Source: a virus
Virus record (IMG/VR): IMGVR_UViG_3300041955_001933
Location: 1 to 38,697 of that record
Length of the DNA stretch: 38,697 nucleotides
Strand: one strand, 5' to 3'
Within the stretch, counting starts at the first letter, position 1, and each line of letters begins with the position of its first letter. Shown here one piece after another: positions 15,374 to 24,428 of this stretch. Made by a program: the position numbers and the translations under genes. The notes under the pieces are model-generated. The model searched no databases. It was not told where the DNA came from and saw only the letters and a program-made list of their open reading frames with translations.

Positions 15374-16903
15374 CTACGCGTCCGCGATGTTCGTGATGAT
15401 CCCCCAGCCAGCCGGGAAGTAGTGCTTGAGCACGCCGTTGCCGTACACACCGTGCGGCCAGGCCCGGGTGGTCATCGCGAAATCCTGCGCCAAGTAGTCG
15501 AACAGCAGCTCGATCTCGAGGACGCTGGGCACCTCGCTGTTCGGGTAGGGCAGTCGATCCGTCTCGAACAGGATCGTCCCCGCCGGCAGCATCGGGTGCA
15601 CCTCGACGTCGATTTCCTCGCCCGTGAACTTATTCAGGTAGCCCTTGACAAGGATGCCGCCCACGACGTTGTTCTGACCGTCAGTGAGCTGCACCCGGAA
15701 GACCAGCCCGGTGGATCCCCCGATCTTCGCCGTGATGCGCCTGGCCTCCTGCGCGTTGCAGATGATCCGCTGCGGCCCGAGGCGCACGTTGTTCCACAGG
15801 TAGAGCAGGATCTCGTCGAACTCGGTGATCCCGCCCAGGTTGTCGGCGGTCAGCCCCGTGCCGGTGCCCGGCGTGCCGGTGTTCATCACGATCACCGGGG
15901 CCGAGGCTCCGCTGTAGTACAGGATCCCGTTGGTCAGGACCTTGACCTGGGTGAGACTCGAGCCGCCCCAGACCTGGGACAGGATCCCGTCATAGTCGTC
16001 GCTGTCGCCGCAGGTGTCCACGGTCGGCGTCGTGACCGTCCCGTAGCCCAGGTTGGTCCCGATCAGGTCGGCGTAATCGCCGAACCTCACGCTGTTCTTG
16101 AAGGTGATGGCCTCGAGCTTGCCCGCCGAGCCGGTGGTCCCGGCCTCGACGAACCAGGCGTAGGCCGCAGCGCCGGCCACGGGCGCGACGGTGCCCGTCA
16201 GGATGTTGGTCCCAGTGGTCAGGACCAGGGCCGCGCTCTTGGGCGAGATCGGCGAGTGGTAGGGCATGTTCCCGGATCCCGTCCCCAGCGAGGAGATGGT
16301 GGCACCATAGTACGGCAGCGCGAACACCCGGATGCTGTAGGTGCCGTTGGAGACGGACCCGCCCGTGCCGGTGCCGCCGACTGCGCTGCCAGGCGTGCCG
16401 AGGCCCACGGTCGTGAACGCGGCGCCGGCGGCGGAATCCATTCCGCCCAGGATCAGATCCTCCTCGCCGATCATCACGTTCTGCAGGCACGCCATCCGCG
16501 AGAACGCCAGGACGTCCTCGAAGTTGCGTCCCATGTACTGGGACTCCTGCAGCACCGTGTCATTGTGCCCGAAGGATTTGAAGCTCGCCGTCTTGCTCGA
16601 CGAGCCGTAGGAGACGTCGGTGTTCTTGGAGCCGAAGGGCACACTCACCTTGAGTCTCGCGGTGTTGATCCCAGTGATCGCCTTCCAGTTCGTCGCCGTA
16701 GCGCCCATCCCCTTGTGGGAGACGCGGGCGATCCGGTTCCGGAGCGGACAGAGCACCGGGTACAGCTTCTTCGCCGGCACCTCGAGGCTATAGCCGGTGA
16801 GGCCCGGGCTGGTAGGAGTGATAGCCTTGGTGGCGTCGGCCAGGAGCGCTTTCGCCTGGTCGATCGTCTGCAGGGTCATCCTGGAGAAGTCAATGCGATC
16901 CAT
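15374..16903 (-). CDS. major capsid protein
   Basis: A 509-residue protein. The N-terminal arm and E-loop region (TPTSPGLTGYSLEVPAKKLY about 30-49) and the C-terminal half (QRIICNAQEARRITAKIGG, EVHPMLPAGTILFETDRLPY, AQDFAMTTRAW) read as an HK97-fold shell protein. Residues about 165-300 are a Gly/Ser/Thr-rich beta segment (VGGTGTGGSVSNGTYSIRVF), probably an inserted surface domain. The ATG at 16903 follows AGGAG. It lies after protease and head genes as in other tailed phages, and is followed by a strong hairpin. Confidence 0.88.
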   Translation of the reverse strand: MDRIDFSRMTLQTIDQAKALLADATKAITPTSPGLTGYSLEVPAKKLYPVLCPLRNRIARVSHKGMGATATNWKAITGINTARLKVSVPFGSKNTDVSYGSSSKTASFKSFGHNDTVLQESQYMGRNFEDVLAFSRMACLQNVMIGEEDLILGGMDSAAGAAFTTVGLGTPGSAVGGTGTGGSVSNGTYSIRVFALPYYGATISSLGTGSGNMPYHSPISPKSAALVLTTGTNILTGTVAPVAGAAAYAWFVEAGTTGSAGKLEAITFKNSVRFGDYADLIGTNLGYGTVTTPTVDTCGDSDDYDGILSQVWGGSSLTQVKVLTNGILYYSGASAPVIVMNTGTPGTGTGLTADNLGGITEFDEILLYLWNNVRLGPQRIICNAQEARRITAKIGGSTGLVFRVQLTDGQNNVVGGILVKGYLNKFTGEEIDVEVHPMLPAGTILFETDRLPYPNSEVPSVLEIELLFDYLAQDFAMTTRAWPHGVYGNGVLKHYFPAGWGIITNIADA

Positions 16904-16936
16904 TCTTTCTCCTCGTTCGCGCGCCGAGGGGAGAAG

Positions 16937-18367
16937 TCAGACGCCGTACTTCGCGGAGAGGGTCACGTAGACCTGGCCCAACCCCTCCTTCTTCCTCGGG
17001 TCGCGCTCCTCTTCAATGCTCTTTGCGATGTCGGCGAGCACGGCCTTGGCCCCTTCTCCGGCCTGGCCGCCCCCGCCCTTCTCGACCGTCGCGATGCCAC
17101 GCTTGGCCAGGTCCTCCGGTCGAAGGACCGGGCCGCCCGGCGCCGGGGATGTCTCCAGTGTCTCGACGCGCTTCGCGATCGCCGCGAGGTCGGTCTTCAC
17201 CGCCTCCGTTGCGGCCGTCGCCTTCTGCACGCCCTCCGAGAGCGGAGCCAGGTCCGCCTTGCCGGCAAGATCCTTGATCGCCCCCGCGACCATCGCTTTC
17301 ACGCTCTCGCCGTGTTCGGCGAGGAGCGCCTTGATGCCATCCGGGTCCGGCCTGGCTGCCTGGGCAGCGCCTGCCGCCTCCGGCGCTTCCCGGTCCGCCA
17401 GCAGCTCGACCAGCTCCTTGGCGATGAACTCATGGACGCGCTCGAACGCCTCGACGAGCAGCTCGATGTCGTCCGCCTCGTCCTCGCCCATCGCCTGGGA
17501 GAAGGTCTCATTGTCGATCAGGGCCGTGATCGCGTGAAGCGCGTCCAGGGCCGCGTGGATGTCGCACGCCTCGCATTTCACAGCTTCGGTCAGGAGCAGG
17601 GCCTTCGCCGCGTCCCGCAGGATGGCCTTGCCCTCGTCTTTCCATTCCGCAGGCAGCGCGCTCTCGAAGCCCTTGCACTTGGCGATCGCCGTCAGCCGGC
17701 GCTTGAAGGTGGCGAACGGGATCTTCGGCTTGGCCCGCCCGTAGGAGCTGACCGCGTCCGAGACGTCGCCGGCCGTCACGATCGGGAACCGGCGCCGCTC
17801 GGGATCCACGAAGTCGGAGGCGGGCAGCTTGTCGCGATCGACCCCGCCGCCGACGTTGGGATCCACGTCTTTCTTCTCCGCCTCCGGCAGGACCGCCTTC
17901 ACGGCGTCGAAGAACGTCCCAGGGCAGCCCGGATTGTCCACCAGGCTGGTCTCGGCCAGGCTATCGAAGCGCACGCGGTTCACCGGGGTCTTCTTGTCAC
18001 CAAGGGCGAACATCTCTGGGGTACGCTTCAGGCCCTTCATGCCGATCGAGAAAGCGGTGAGCACGCCCTCCTGGATCTTCGTCCAGGCGTCCTCGCCGTC
18101 CCGGCTCTTGCTGATCTTGGCGCTGAGGTAGATCCCCCGCTTCTCGTCGTCCGGGACGACCTCGATCGCCTTGCCGACGGCGATCGGCAGGTGCATCTCC
18201 CGGATGTTCCCGATCCATGAGGCGAAGGCCGCCTTCGCGCTGTCGTAATCCACCACCTCCGGGATCGGCGTGGTCTTGTCGGGGACCTCCAGGGTGGCAT
18301 AGCCAGAGACGACCCGGCTCTCCTTGTCCACCTTCGTGAAGGGGGCGATCAGCAGCTTCTCGGCCAT
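16937..18367 (-). CDS. S78 (HK97-type) prohead protease with scaffold-like tail
   Basis: A 476-residue protein. Residues 1 to about 165 match the HK97 prohead protease family: His59 in IREMHLP, Ser107 in GVLTAFSIGM and the conserved LAETSLVDNPGCPG. The middle (about 190-270) holds RRFPIVTAGDVSDAVSSYGR and KIPFATFKRRLTAIAKCKGF, a domain seen fused to such proteases. The rest is helical and acidic, like a scaffold (delta) domain. It would cut itself and the capsid arm during head maturation. The ATG at 18367 has AGGAGG seven bases upstream. True Mu uses a different I/Z protease, so this is a mosaic feature. Confidence 0.87.
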   Translation of the reverse strand: MAEKLLIAPFTKVDKESRVVSGYATLEVPDKTTPIPEVVDYDSAKAAFASWIGNIREMHLPIAVGKAIEVVPDDEKRGIYLSAKISKSRDGEDAWTKIQEGVLTAFSIGMKGLKRTPEMFALGDKKTPVNRVRFDSLAETSLVDNPGCPGTFFDAVKAVLPEAEKKDVDPNVGGGVDRDKLPASDFVDPERRRFPIVTAGDVSDAVSSYGRAKPKIPFATFKRRLTAIAKCKGFESALPAEWKDEGKAILRDAAKALLLTEAVKCEACDIHAALDALHAITALIDNETFSQAMGEDEADDIELLVEAFERVHEFIAKELVELLADREAPEAAGAAQAARPDPDGIKALLAEHGESVKAMVAGAIKDLAGKADLAPLSEGVQKATAATEAVKTDLAAIAKRVETLETSPAPGGPVLRPEDLAKRGIATVEKGGGGQAGEGAKAVLADIAKSIEEERDPRKKEGLGQVYVTLSAKYGV

Positions 18368-18368
18368 T

Positions 18369-18998
18369 TCATTCCTCCTCTGCCGGCGGCGGGAATGTCA
18401 CCGCGGCAAACGCCCGCACGCAATTCGGATGGCCGACGGGGTACCCCGCCGCCTCGTCCAGGCTCCAGATCTGTCCGTTGGCCTCCGCGTCTTCCTGGAT
18501 CCCGTAGACGTCCGGGGCCGGCGGACCCGCGTCGTCGTCATGGCCATCGGGTAGGCAGCCCGGCCCGTCCAAAACCTCCACATATTCAACCCCGGCATCG
18601 CGGTACCCGCCGATCGTCCCATGGTTGAAGGCCAGGGCCGTTTCCGTCCGCGCGATCCGCTCGGCCCGGTACTCGGCGAAGTCACCAAAGGCTTTCATCA
18701 GATCGTCGGTCAGGTCCTGGATGACCACGCCCGCCCTCAGTTCCTCGGTGACCAGGTTCCGGATCAGCTCTTTGCTCGTGTCGTCCACCTGGGTCACAAG
18801 CCGCGCCCCGTAATCCCGGGCCCAGGCGACCGCGCGATCGTTCGCCACGCCCAGCTCGATCGCCCCGCCGATGGCCTTCGTCCCGGACATCAGGCCATCC
18901 TGGAACGGCTCGCTGAGGACCCCGACCAACTCGTCGAGGAACTGGGGGTCCTCGGGGCCCGAGGGGAACCGGGCCAGCAGATCGTCAACGGCGCTCAT
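18369..18998 (-). CDS. minor head protein, SPP1 gp7 / Mu F-like
   Basis: A 209-residue protein with the family signature RAERIARTETALAFNHG (about 103-119) and the C-terminal GHPNCVRAF. SPP1 gp7/Mu F-type proteins sit in the head near the portal and affect DNA ejection and head assembly. The start ATG at 18998 overlaps the portal stop by four bases, so the two are coupled. The protein is shorter than Mu gpF. Confidence 0.87.
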   Translation of the reverse strand: MSAVDDLLARFPSGPEDPQFLDELVGVLSEPFQDGLMSGTKAIGGAIELGVANDRAVAWARDYGARLVTQVDDTSKELIRNLVTEELRAGVVIQDLTDDLMKAFGDFAEYRAERIARTETALAFNHGTIGGYRDAGVEYVEVLDGPGCLPDGHDDDAGPPAPDVYGIQEDAEANGQIWSLDEAAGYPVGHPNCVRAFAAVTFPPPAEEE

Positions 18999-20842
18999 GT
19001 GGCCTTCGCCAGGCTGTGCAGCTCGTGCGCGGCGACGGCCATGGCCACGCCCTGCTGGCGGAAGCGCCGGGCGAAGATCTCCTCGATCCGCCGCCTGGCC
19101 TCCGGATCGTCGCCCCGCCGCCCCGGAGTAACCGATGACGGGCGACCGGCGACCGCGGCCTTCTTCCCGTCCTCCGTTCCCAGCCTCCCGTCGAATGCCT
19201 TGAGGACATCCGCCTCGCTCTTCGCGCCGGCCAGCCGAGCCGCGATCGCGGCGCGCACGCTGGGAGCGATCGCCGCGCTCTCGAACTTCGCATGCTTCCC
19301 CTCACGGAACGCCTTGAGGGCCTTGCGGCGCCAGCGGGAGAGGTCTGCGACCGCCGCCTTCTGGGCGGCCTCCGTGCCCGGGGCCTGAGGTCCGAGGTCC
19401 GATTCCCGGCCCCCGGAGCCGGGGAACGGCGGACCTTGGGCACCGGACGCTGGACCCTGGACGCCTGCGGCGTCCAGCAGCACCGGTCCGGCCGGCGTAG
19501 TGACCGTGGGATTCTCCGTGAACGGCAGGCCCAGGGGGTCGTGACCCTCCAGCACGCGCACTTCGTCCCGCGTGAAGATCCCCGTGTTCACATAGGTGGC
19601 CCGCTTGGTGGTATCCGCCGCCTCGTCCTGGGATTCCCCGCCGACGAACTGGTGGCGCAGGAACGGCATCTTGAAATCGCGCGCGATGATGCGCGTGATG
19701 AGGCCGCTGATGAATCGCTTGTCGGGCTCGAGCCCGGTGTCGGCCGTCTCACTGGCCGCCTGCTGGGCGGTCGCGCGCACGACCCGCTGGACGAACCGCT
19801 GATAGTTCACCCCATAGGCCGCCGTGATGATCCGGGCCAGCCATTCCTCGTGCGCCACCTCGAAGTTCATGTCGCGGAAGCGCGTGAAGGTGAAGCCATG
19901 GCCCACGAAGCGGAGCTTCCGGATCTCCTCGATGTTGCCCGCCACGACCGCGTTGAACCACTGCTCGAATTCGCGGATCTGCTCGGGCGTCCAGCCTTCC
20001 GGGGTGGAGATGAAACCTTCCGGTATGTTACCGAAGGTATAATACCCAAGGTTGAACTGCTCCCGCCGCATGTACCAGTTGACCGCCAGGATGATCCACT
20101 CCACCGGCGAGCTGCCGTAGACGCTGCGGGGCCGGCGGTTTTTCGGCGCGTACAGAAGATCCTCGGTGGTGAGGTCCACCGAGGGGAAGCCGTAGATGAT
20201 CTGCTGGTAGGCGGGCAGCGGCGGTTGCGGCGTCCGGCCCCGGCCATCTAGGAGCGGCTTGATGCTGGAGCCGTCCACGACCTCGAGGGCGTACAGCTCG
20301 CCGTTCCGCGCCCGCCTCCGGTAGATCGAGACCGCGTCGTTGACGAGCAGGTCCTCCAGCACGGACCGCAGCCAGCCGTCCCAGCTCAGCTCGCGGTCGG
20401 GCGACTCGAAGAAGGTCGAGACGGTTTTGATCTCTCCCGGGTACTTGTCGCTGTCCTTCTTGTCCTTCGAGACGATAGACCATTCGAGCCGCACCAGGTC
20501 GGCCTTCCGCATCTCGACCGCGATCCGGACCAGGTCGCAGTAATCGGCCAGGTTCCGGAGCATCTCGAACGACGTCGGCTCGGCGCCCCGGGGCGTGATC
20601 TGGAGGTTCGCCCCCACCGGGAACTGCCACTGGCGCGGCGGGGCCCCGGGCGGCTCGCGCACGGCGAGCGGGATCCCCGGCGTGAAATCGCGGGGCGTGA
20701 ACACGGCGCTGAGCGCAGCCGGATCCCGGCTGGCGCCGGTGGCCCCAGGGGCGGGCTGATCGGGACGGAGATTTCCCCCGTCGCGCAGCCGTGCCGCGAC
20801 CGCATCCGCGACCTTCCCGATCACCCGGTCCACGATCCCCAT
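18995..20842 (-). CDS. portal protein
   Basis: A 615-residue portal. The core runs from about 75 to 430, with the stretches RIAVEMRKADLVRLEWSIV, ISTPEGWTPEQIREFEQWFN, and FVGHGFTFTRFRDMNFEVAH followed by EEWLARIITAAYGVN, typical of phage portals. After about 465 there is a Gly/Pro linker encoded by degenerate repeats (19385-19475), then a helical C-terminal domain with LSRWRRKALKAFREGKHAKF and many Arg/Ala. The dodecameric portal is the DNA gate and docks the terminase. The ATG at 20842 has a GGA-rich upstream region. Confidence 0.88.
   Translation of the reverse strand: MGIVDRVIGKVADAVAARLRDGGNLRPDQPAPGATGASRDPAALSAVFTPRDFTPGIPLAVREPPGAPPRQWQFPVGANLQITPRGAEPTSFEMLRNLADYCDLVRIAVEMRKADLVRLEWSIVSKDKKDSDKYPGEIKTVSTFFESPDRELSWDGWLRSVLEDLLVNDAVSIYRRRARNGELYALEVVDGSSIKPLLDGRGRTPQPPLPAYQQIIYGFPSVDLTTEDLLYAPKNRRPRSVYGSSPVEWIILAVNWYMRREQFNLGYYTFGNIPEGFISTPEGWTPEQIREFEQWFNAVVAGNIEEIRKLRFVGHGFTFTRFRDMNFEVAHEEWLARIITAAYGVNYQRFVQRVVRATAQQAASETADTGLEPDKRFISGLITRIIARDFKMPFLRHQFVGGESQDEAADTTKRATYVNTGIFTRDEVRVLEGHDPLGLPFTENPTVTTPAGPVLLDAAGVQGPASGAQGPPFPGSGGRESDLGPQAPGTEAAQKAAVADLSRWRRKALKAFREGKHAKFESAAIAPSVRAAIAARLAGAKSEADVLKAFDGRLGTEDGKKAAVAGRPSSVTPGRRGDDPEARRRIEEIFARRFRQQGVAMAVAAHELHSLAKAT
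19385..19475 (-). repeat. degenerate repeats in the portal linker
   Basis: The plus strand has GAGGTCCGA, GGACCTTGGG, CTGGACCCTGGACG-type units. They encode a Gly/Pro/Gln linker between portal core and C-terminal domain. Confidence 0.7.
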
Positions 20843-20857
20843 CTTCCGCTCTCGGCC

Positions 20858-21148
20858 CTATCGGGCGTATTGCCCGAGTCGGCAGCCGGCTCGGCCACTG
20901 GTGAATCCACCGGTCTTGCAGAATAGGCGGACGTGCTGGTGCTCCGCCGCCTCGGCATTCTCGGCCACGGCCGCCCCGAAGCTCGTGACGTCCTCGGAGG
21001 TCAGCCCGGCGTCGAACGAGCGCTGGAGATAGATCGTCGCCGAGAAGCTCCCCTGGACGCTGACGGAATAGAGCCCCGGATCCACCGGCAGCCAGTCCGT
21101 CCCGGTGTTCTCGGCTAGGATGTCTGTCGCGACAGATCGCCTCGCCAT
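20858..21148 (-). CDS. small virion-region protein, unknown function
   Basis: A 96-residue beta-rich protein (NTGTDWLPVDPGLYSVSVQGSF...). It could be a single jelly-roll-like or Ig-like fold. The ATG at 21148 follows GGGAGG. Similar small beta proteins between terminase and portal genes are often head decoration or fibre parts, but this one is not recognised. Confidence 0.65.
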   Translation of the reverse strand: MARRSVATDILAENTGTDWLPVDPGLYSVSVQGSFSATIYLQRSFDAGLTSEDVTSFGAAVAENAEAAEHQHVRLFCKTGGFTSGRAGCRLGQYAR

Positions 21149-21161
21149 CGCCGCCTCCCTT

Positions 21162-21539
21162 TCAGTTCCACCGCCATGGCCAGCCGCGCCGGCGGGCGCC
21201 GCCGGTGCTCATTCGGTTGTCTGCCAACAGGGCGACCGCGCTCACGGCCGAGCCGGCCACGGCGCCGACCGAGATTGGCCGCGTCCTGTTTGCCCCGCAG
21301 GGTGCCGAGCCGCCGGCCCTGGCGCCGCCGGAGCCGGCTGCCACGTGGTCCCGGTCGAGCGTCGCCGAGCCCCCGGCATGGGATCCGCCGGAGCCGGCTG
21401 CCACGTGGTCCCGGTCGACCGTCGCCGAGCCCCCGGCATGGGATCCGCCGGAGCCGGCTGCCACGTGGTCCCGGTCGACCGTCGCCGAGCCCCCGGCCGT
21501 CGCCCCGCCGGAGCCGATGTACTGCCACTCCGTGGCCAT
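21162..21539 (-). CDS. repeat protein with 20-residue tandem units
   Basis: A 125-residue protein. After MATEWQYIGSGG come three near-identical units of GGSHAGGSATVDRDHVAAGS and a diverged fourth, then an Ala/Val segment (ISVGAVAGSAVSAVALLADN) that could be a short membrane or oligomer helix. The Gly/Ser/Asp-His pattern suggests a flexible or beta-roll-like extracellular or virion surface protein. No SD is visible before ATG 21539, and the gene lies two codons from its upstream neighbour, so reinitiation is likely. Confidence 0.6.
   Translation of the reverse strand: MATEWQYIGSGGATAGGSATVDRDHVAAGSGGSHAGGSATVDRDHVAAGSGGSHAGGSATLDRDHVAAGSGGARAGGSAPCGANRTRPISVGAVAGSAVSAVALLADNRMSTGGARRRGWPWRWN
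21301..21516 (-). repeat. 60-bp tandem repeat array
   Basis: About 3.6 copies of a 60-base unit. The copies at 21361-21420 and 21421-21480 are identical base for base, which points to a very recent duplication. Confidence 0.97.
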
Positions 21540-21543
21540 CGCG

Positions 21544-21948
21544 CTAGGTTAGCGTGATCTGGGGAGTCACCCAGATCTTCTGCGTGTTCTTGCTCACCGC
21601 GTAGGGGCCGTCTGCGAACCGCTCGGCATACACGAGCTTGCCGCTGGTATGCTGCACCAGGTAATAACCGTAGATGTTCTGGGCCGACTGGTCCGCGCTG
21701 CTCGTGAAGACCTGGGCCGCGTAGCTCGCGACCGCGGGATCCGCCGTGGTCACCGCCCAGGACGCGCCGGTCAGCGCGATCCCGACGTAGCCGGTGAAGT
21801 CGGCCTCGGTGGCTTGGACCTCCGTGTCCCCCTTCGCCGGCGCCCAGTCGTTCTTGAACAGCTTCAGGTCCAGCGCTTGCGGGGCGAGCTTGTTCACCAG
21901 CGCTTGGAGCTCCAGGTTCGCCCCCTGGTTGCACAGCATCAGCGTCAT
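21544..21948 (-). CDS. virion-region protein, unknown family
   Basis: A 134-residue protein with a helical start (MTLMLCNQGANLELQALVNK) and a beta-rich rest ending KIWVTPQITLT. The ATG at 21948 follows AGGAG. It belongs to the head-gene cluster between terminase and portal. The segments SSADQSAQNIYGYYLVQHTS and GKLVYAERF resemble uncharacterised phage head or fibre proteins found in such positions, but I cannot name a family. Confidence 0.65.
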   Translation of the reverse strand: MTLMLCNQGANLELQALVNKLAPQALDLKLFKNDWAPAKGDTEVQATEADFTGYVGIALTGASWAVTTADPAVASYAAQVFTSSADQSAQNIYGYYLVQHTSGKLVYAERFADGPYAVSKNTQKIWVTPQITLT

Positions 21949-21960
21949 CGGTTTCTCCTC

Positions 21961-22158
21961 TCACCACCCAGCCAGGCCGTACTCGGCCCGCAGGTCGTCG
22001 GACGACACCCGCCAGTTCCCGGCCCTCCGGCTCGCGTCCCTGGCCATGGCAAAAGCGTCTGGAGCTGCCGGTTTTTGCCCCGCCACGGCCGCCCGGATGC
22101 GCCCAGGCTTGCTTTTCCGGCCTCTCCGGCTATCCCTCATGCTGTTTTTATTTCCCAC
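21961..22158 (-). CDS. small basic protein, unknown function
   Basis: A 65-residue Arg/Lys/Ala-rich protein ending SSDDLRAEYGLAGW. It fills the gap between terminase and the next head gene. The GTG at 22158 has an AGGAGG 13 bases upstream, at the end of the terminase gene; an alternative ATG at 22140 lacks a clear SD. It might bind nucleic acid. The assignment as a gene rests on the RBS and tight packing. Confidence 0.5.
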   Translation of the reverse strand: MGNKNSMRDSRRGRKSKPGRIRAAVAGQKPAAPDAFAMARDASRRAGNWRVSSDDLRAEYGLAGW

Positions 22159-22173
22159 CGATTGCAGCGCCTC

Positions 22174-23745
22174 CTACGCGGCCGCCGCTGCGGGCTGTCG
22201 GTTGCCTTCTTCCTTCTGCCTCGCCGCTTGGGCGATGGCCTCCGCTTGGGCGATGGCCTCCGCCTGGGCTTTGTAGTACCCGTAGATCCCCATCCCCTTC
22301 GCGGCCCAGTTATCCAGGAGGCCCACGGCGATTTCCAGGCTGTCCGGGCCGTCGTCGTGGACCGTGGGTTCTGGGAAGGAGACGAGCTGCTCGATCAGCA
22401 CGTCCGTCATGGCATCCCCGGCCAGGAACCGGAGGGCCCCCTGCTCCACGTAATTCGAGAGGCGGCCCACCCGGGCCTCCTTGGCGACGCTCTGCTTGAT
22501 GGTCCGCAGCGGCAGGTACTGGCCGCGGAGCCTGGCCTCCTGATCGTAGGCCAGCTTCAGCCCGAGGAAGCCGTTCTCCTCGAGGCCGATGTCCTGGGCC
22601 GGCTCCTCGGCCTGGCGGGCACAGGTCGTGGAGACGATCTGGTGGAGGGACCGCCGGTCGATCAGCGGCCGCCGGACGTACAGGATCCCGTCCGGGGCCT
22701 TAACGACCTTGCAAAAGGCCCTGAAATCCCCGGATTGCCCCTGGCCGGTGGAGGGATCGATCCCCTCGGCCGTCCGGATCCTGCCAGCCGCCAGGATCGC
22801 CGCGAAATCCGCCTCCGTGTACCGGCGGATCCAGTCATCCTGGAAGAGGCCCTCGTCATCGGCCGGGTTGAGGAGGATCTCTTTCGCGTAGGCCTTCGAG
22901 CCCATGGCCTTCTTCAGCTTGTCCAGGACCTCACGCGGGAACCTGGCCGGCCAGGCCGGCGACCCGTCGGGATTCTCGCCCGGGAACTCGGCGTGGATCC
23001 AGGCCCCGTCCTTGAGGAGCTGGGCCAGGGCGGATTTCTTGCTGAGGAGCGTCCCCACCAGGAAGAGGACGCCGGCCTTCGGCTCCAGGGCCGGCATGAC
23101 GGCGCCTCGGACCCACTCGAGCAGCTCCTTCACCCGCTTCGGGTTCCGGACCATCTTGTCGGACTCGAGGTCGTCCAGCTTGATCTTGCCGGGGCGGTGC
23201 GGGCCGTGCTTCTGCCCGCGGATGGCCTGGCCGGCGCCGCGCGCCAGGACCTTGCAGCCCGTGCGCGTGACGAACTCGGAATCCGCCCAGGGCGAGCTCT
23301 TGAGGTCACCGAAGTCGTTCCGGATCCGGACGTTCTCCTCCAACTCGATCTTGATCGCGCGGGTGATCTCCGTCGCCAACTCCTCGGTCTCGCTGCCGAT
23401 GATGGTGAAGGGGCAGAGGGCGAAGCAGAGGTCGTGGACCGTGTCGGCGAATGTGATCCGCGTCGTCTTAGCGAACCCACGGGCCGCGGCGACGGCGACG
23501 GGCTGGTCCGTGATCTGGGCGAGGCGGTCCATCTCCAGGTGCATGGGGGCCGGCGGCTCGTGAAAGTAGTGCGGCAGGTACGTCTCGTTGAAGAACTGGC
23601 GGTCGTCCCGGGCCCGGAGGGTCCGCGACTGCTTCTTCCCGCCCGTATCCCCCTCGAAGGCGGAGACCGACCGGCGGACCAGGTCGCGCAGCTCCTGCTC
23701 CGTCTTCTTGAACTGCTTTTCGCTGATCGCCCGCGGCCGCCTCAC
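22174..23745 (-). CDS. terminase large subunit, Mu gp28-like
   Basis: A 523-residue packaging ATPase/nuclease. The ATPase P-loop-like ARGFAKTTRITFADTV lies at about residues 92-107, as in Mu gp28-type terminases. The C-terminal nuclease region includes GIDPSTGQGQSGDFRAFCKV (about 326-345), with acidic residues for metal binding. It follows the gp27-like small subunit. The start is GTG at 23745, with its GAGG ribosome site inside a CTCACGCTTCACG repeat. It docks to the portal and drives headful packaging in transposable phages. Confidence 0.9.
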   Translation of the reverse strand: MRRPRAISEKQFKKTEQELRDLVRRSVSAFEGDTGGKKQSRTLRARDDRQFFNETYLPHYFHEPPAPMHLEMDRLAQITDQPVAVAAARGFAKTTRITFADTVHDLCFALCPFTIIGSETEELATEITRAIKIELEENVRIRNDFGDLKSSPWADSEFVTRTGCKVLARGAGQAIRGQKHGPHRPGKIKLDDLESDKMVRNPKRVKELLEWVRGAVMPALEPKAGVLFLVGTLLSKKSALAQLLKDGAWIHAEFPGENPDGSPAWPARFPREVLDKLKKAMGSKAYAKEILLNPADDEGLFQDDWIRRYTEADFAAILAAGRIRTAEGIDPSTGQGQSGDFRAFCKVVKAPDGILYVRRPLIDRRSLHQIVSTTCARQAEEPAQDIGLEENGFLGLKLAYDQEARLRGQYLPLRTIKQSVAKEARVGRLSNYVEQGALRFLAGDAMTDVLIEQLVSFPEPTVHDDGPDSLEIAVGLLDNWAAKGMGIYGYYKAQAEAIAQAEAIAQAARQKEEGNRQPAAAAA

Positions 23746-23762
23746 GCTTCACGCCTCACGGT

Positions 23763-24428
23763 TCATGCCGCGCCCGCCTTGATCTTCGCCATCACCTGAT
23801 CGAAGTGCCGGTTGATCACCTCGGCGCCCTCGGGGCTGGCCTGGGCGATCGTCTCCACGACCGTCTTCCAGAACTCGAGGAAGAGGCCGGGCCGGTCGAT
23901 CGCCGCCGCCTTCTCGCGCTCGAGCTCCAGCCGCGCCTTGTCCAGCAGCAGCTTCTCGTCGCCCAGCTTCTTCTTTTCCTGGTCCAGCCCCAGCTTCTTC
24001 TTCGCCAGCTCGAGCCGGTCGCTGGCGAGGGCCAGGTACGCCACGTCAGTCGGGTCCGCCGCCCCCAGGTTGCTCAGGGCGATCAACCGCTGGTGCTCGA
24101 GGAGCTGGCTCAGGAGCGCCTTGCTGTCGCCCGAACTGTCCATCAGGAAATGCTCGGCCAGGGCCACGGCCTGGTCGTGCGCCTCCCGCTCGACGCGCAG
24201 CCTCTGCTCCCAGAAGCCGTAGTACCGGCTGAGCGAGCTGTCGTTCCAATCGACGTTGAAGCGCGTTTTAAGGTCGGCCAAAAGCTCGGCCCACGTGGGT
24301 CCCGCGCCCTGGCGCTTCCGCTCGAAGACCTCCTGGAGATAGACGAGGGCCTCATCCGGCCAGCCCTTCAGCGTGGTGAAGCTTCGCGCCCGGTCCGCTG
24401 CGACCTCCCGCGTCCGATGCCGGCCCAT
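23763..24428 (-). CDS. terminase small subunit, Mu gp27-like (DUF3486)
   Basis: A 221-residue protein of the DUF3486/Mu gp27 family. The N-terminal DNA-binding part (LLADLKTRFNVDWNDSSLSR about 45-64, an HTH) is followed by a long coiled coil (DQEKKKLGDEKLLLDKARLE) and a C-terminal amphipathic region (FLEFWKTVVETIAQASPEG). It probably recognises the packaging site and recruits the large subunit. It overlaps the upstream gene by one base. Confidence 0.85.
   Translation of the reverse strand: MGRHRTREVAADRARSFTTLKGWPDEALVYLQEVFERKRQGAGPTWAELLADLKTRFNVDWNDSSLSRYYGFWEQRLRVEREAHDQAVALAEHFLMDSSGDSKALLSQLLEHQRLIALSNLGAADPTDVAYLALASDRLELAKKKLGLDQEKKKLGDEKLLLDKARLELEREKAAAIDRPGLFLEFWKTVVETIAQASPEGAEVINRHFDQVMAKIKAGAA

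Noticed and set aside
15422-18220. A 932-codon open frame on the plus strand
   Set aside because: It lies opposite the capsid and protease genes, has shadow composition and no RBS. Codon phase and family matches are on the minus strand.
21301-21516. CRISPR array
   Set aside because: The 60-base units are contiguous with no unique spacers and stay in frame within one gene.
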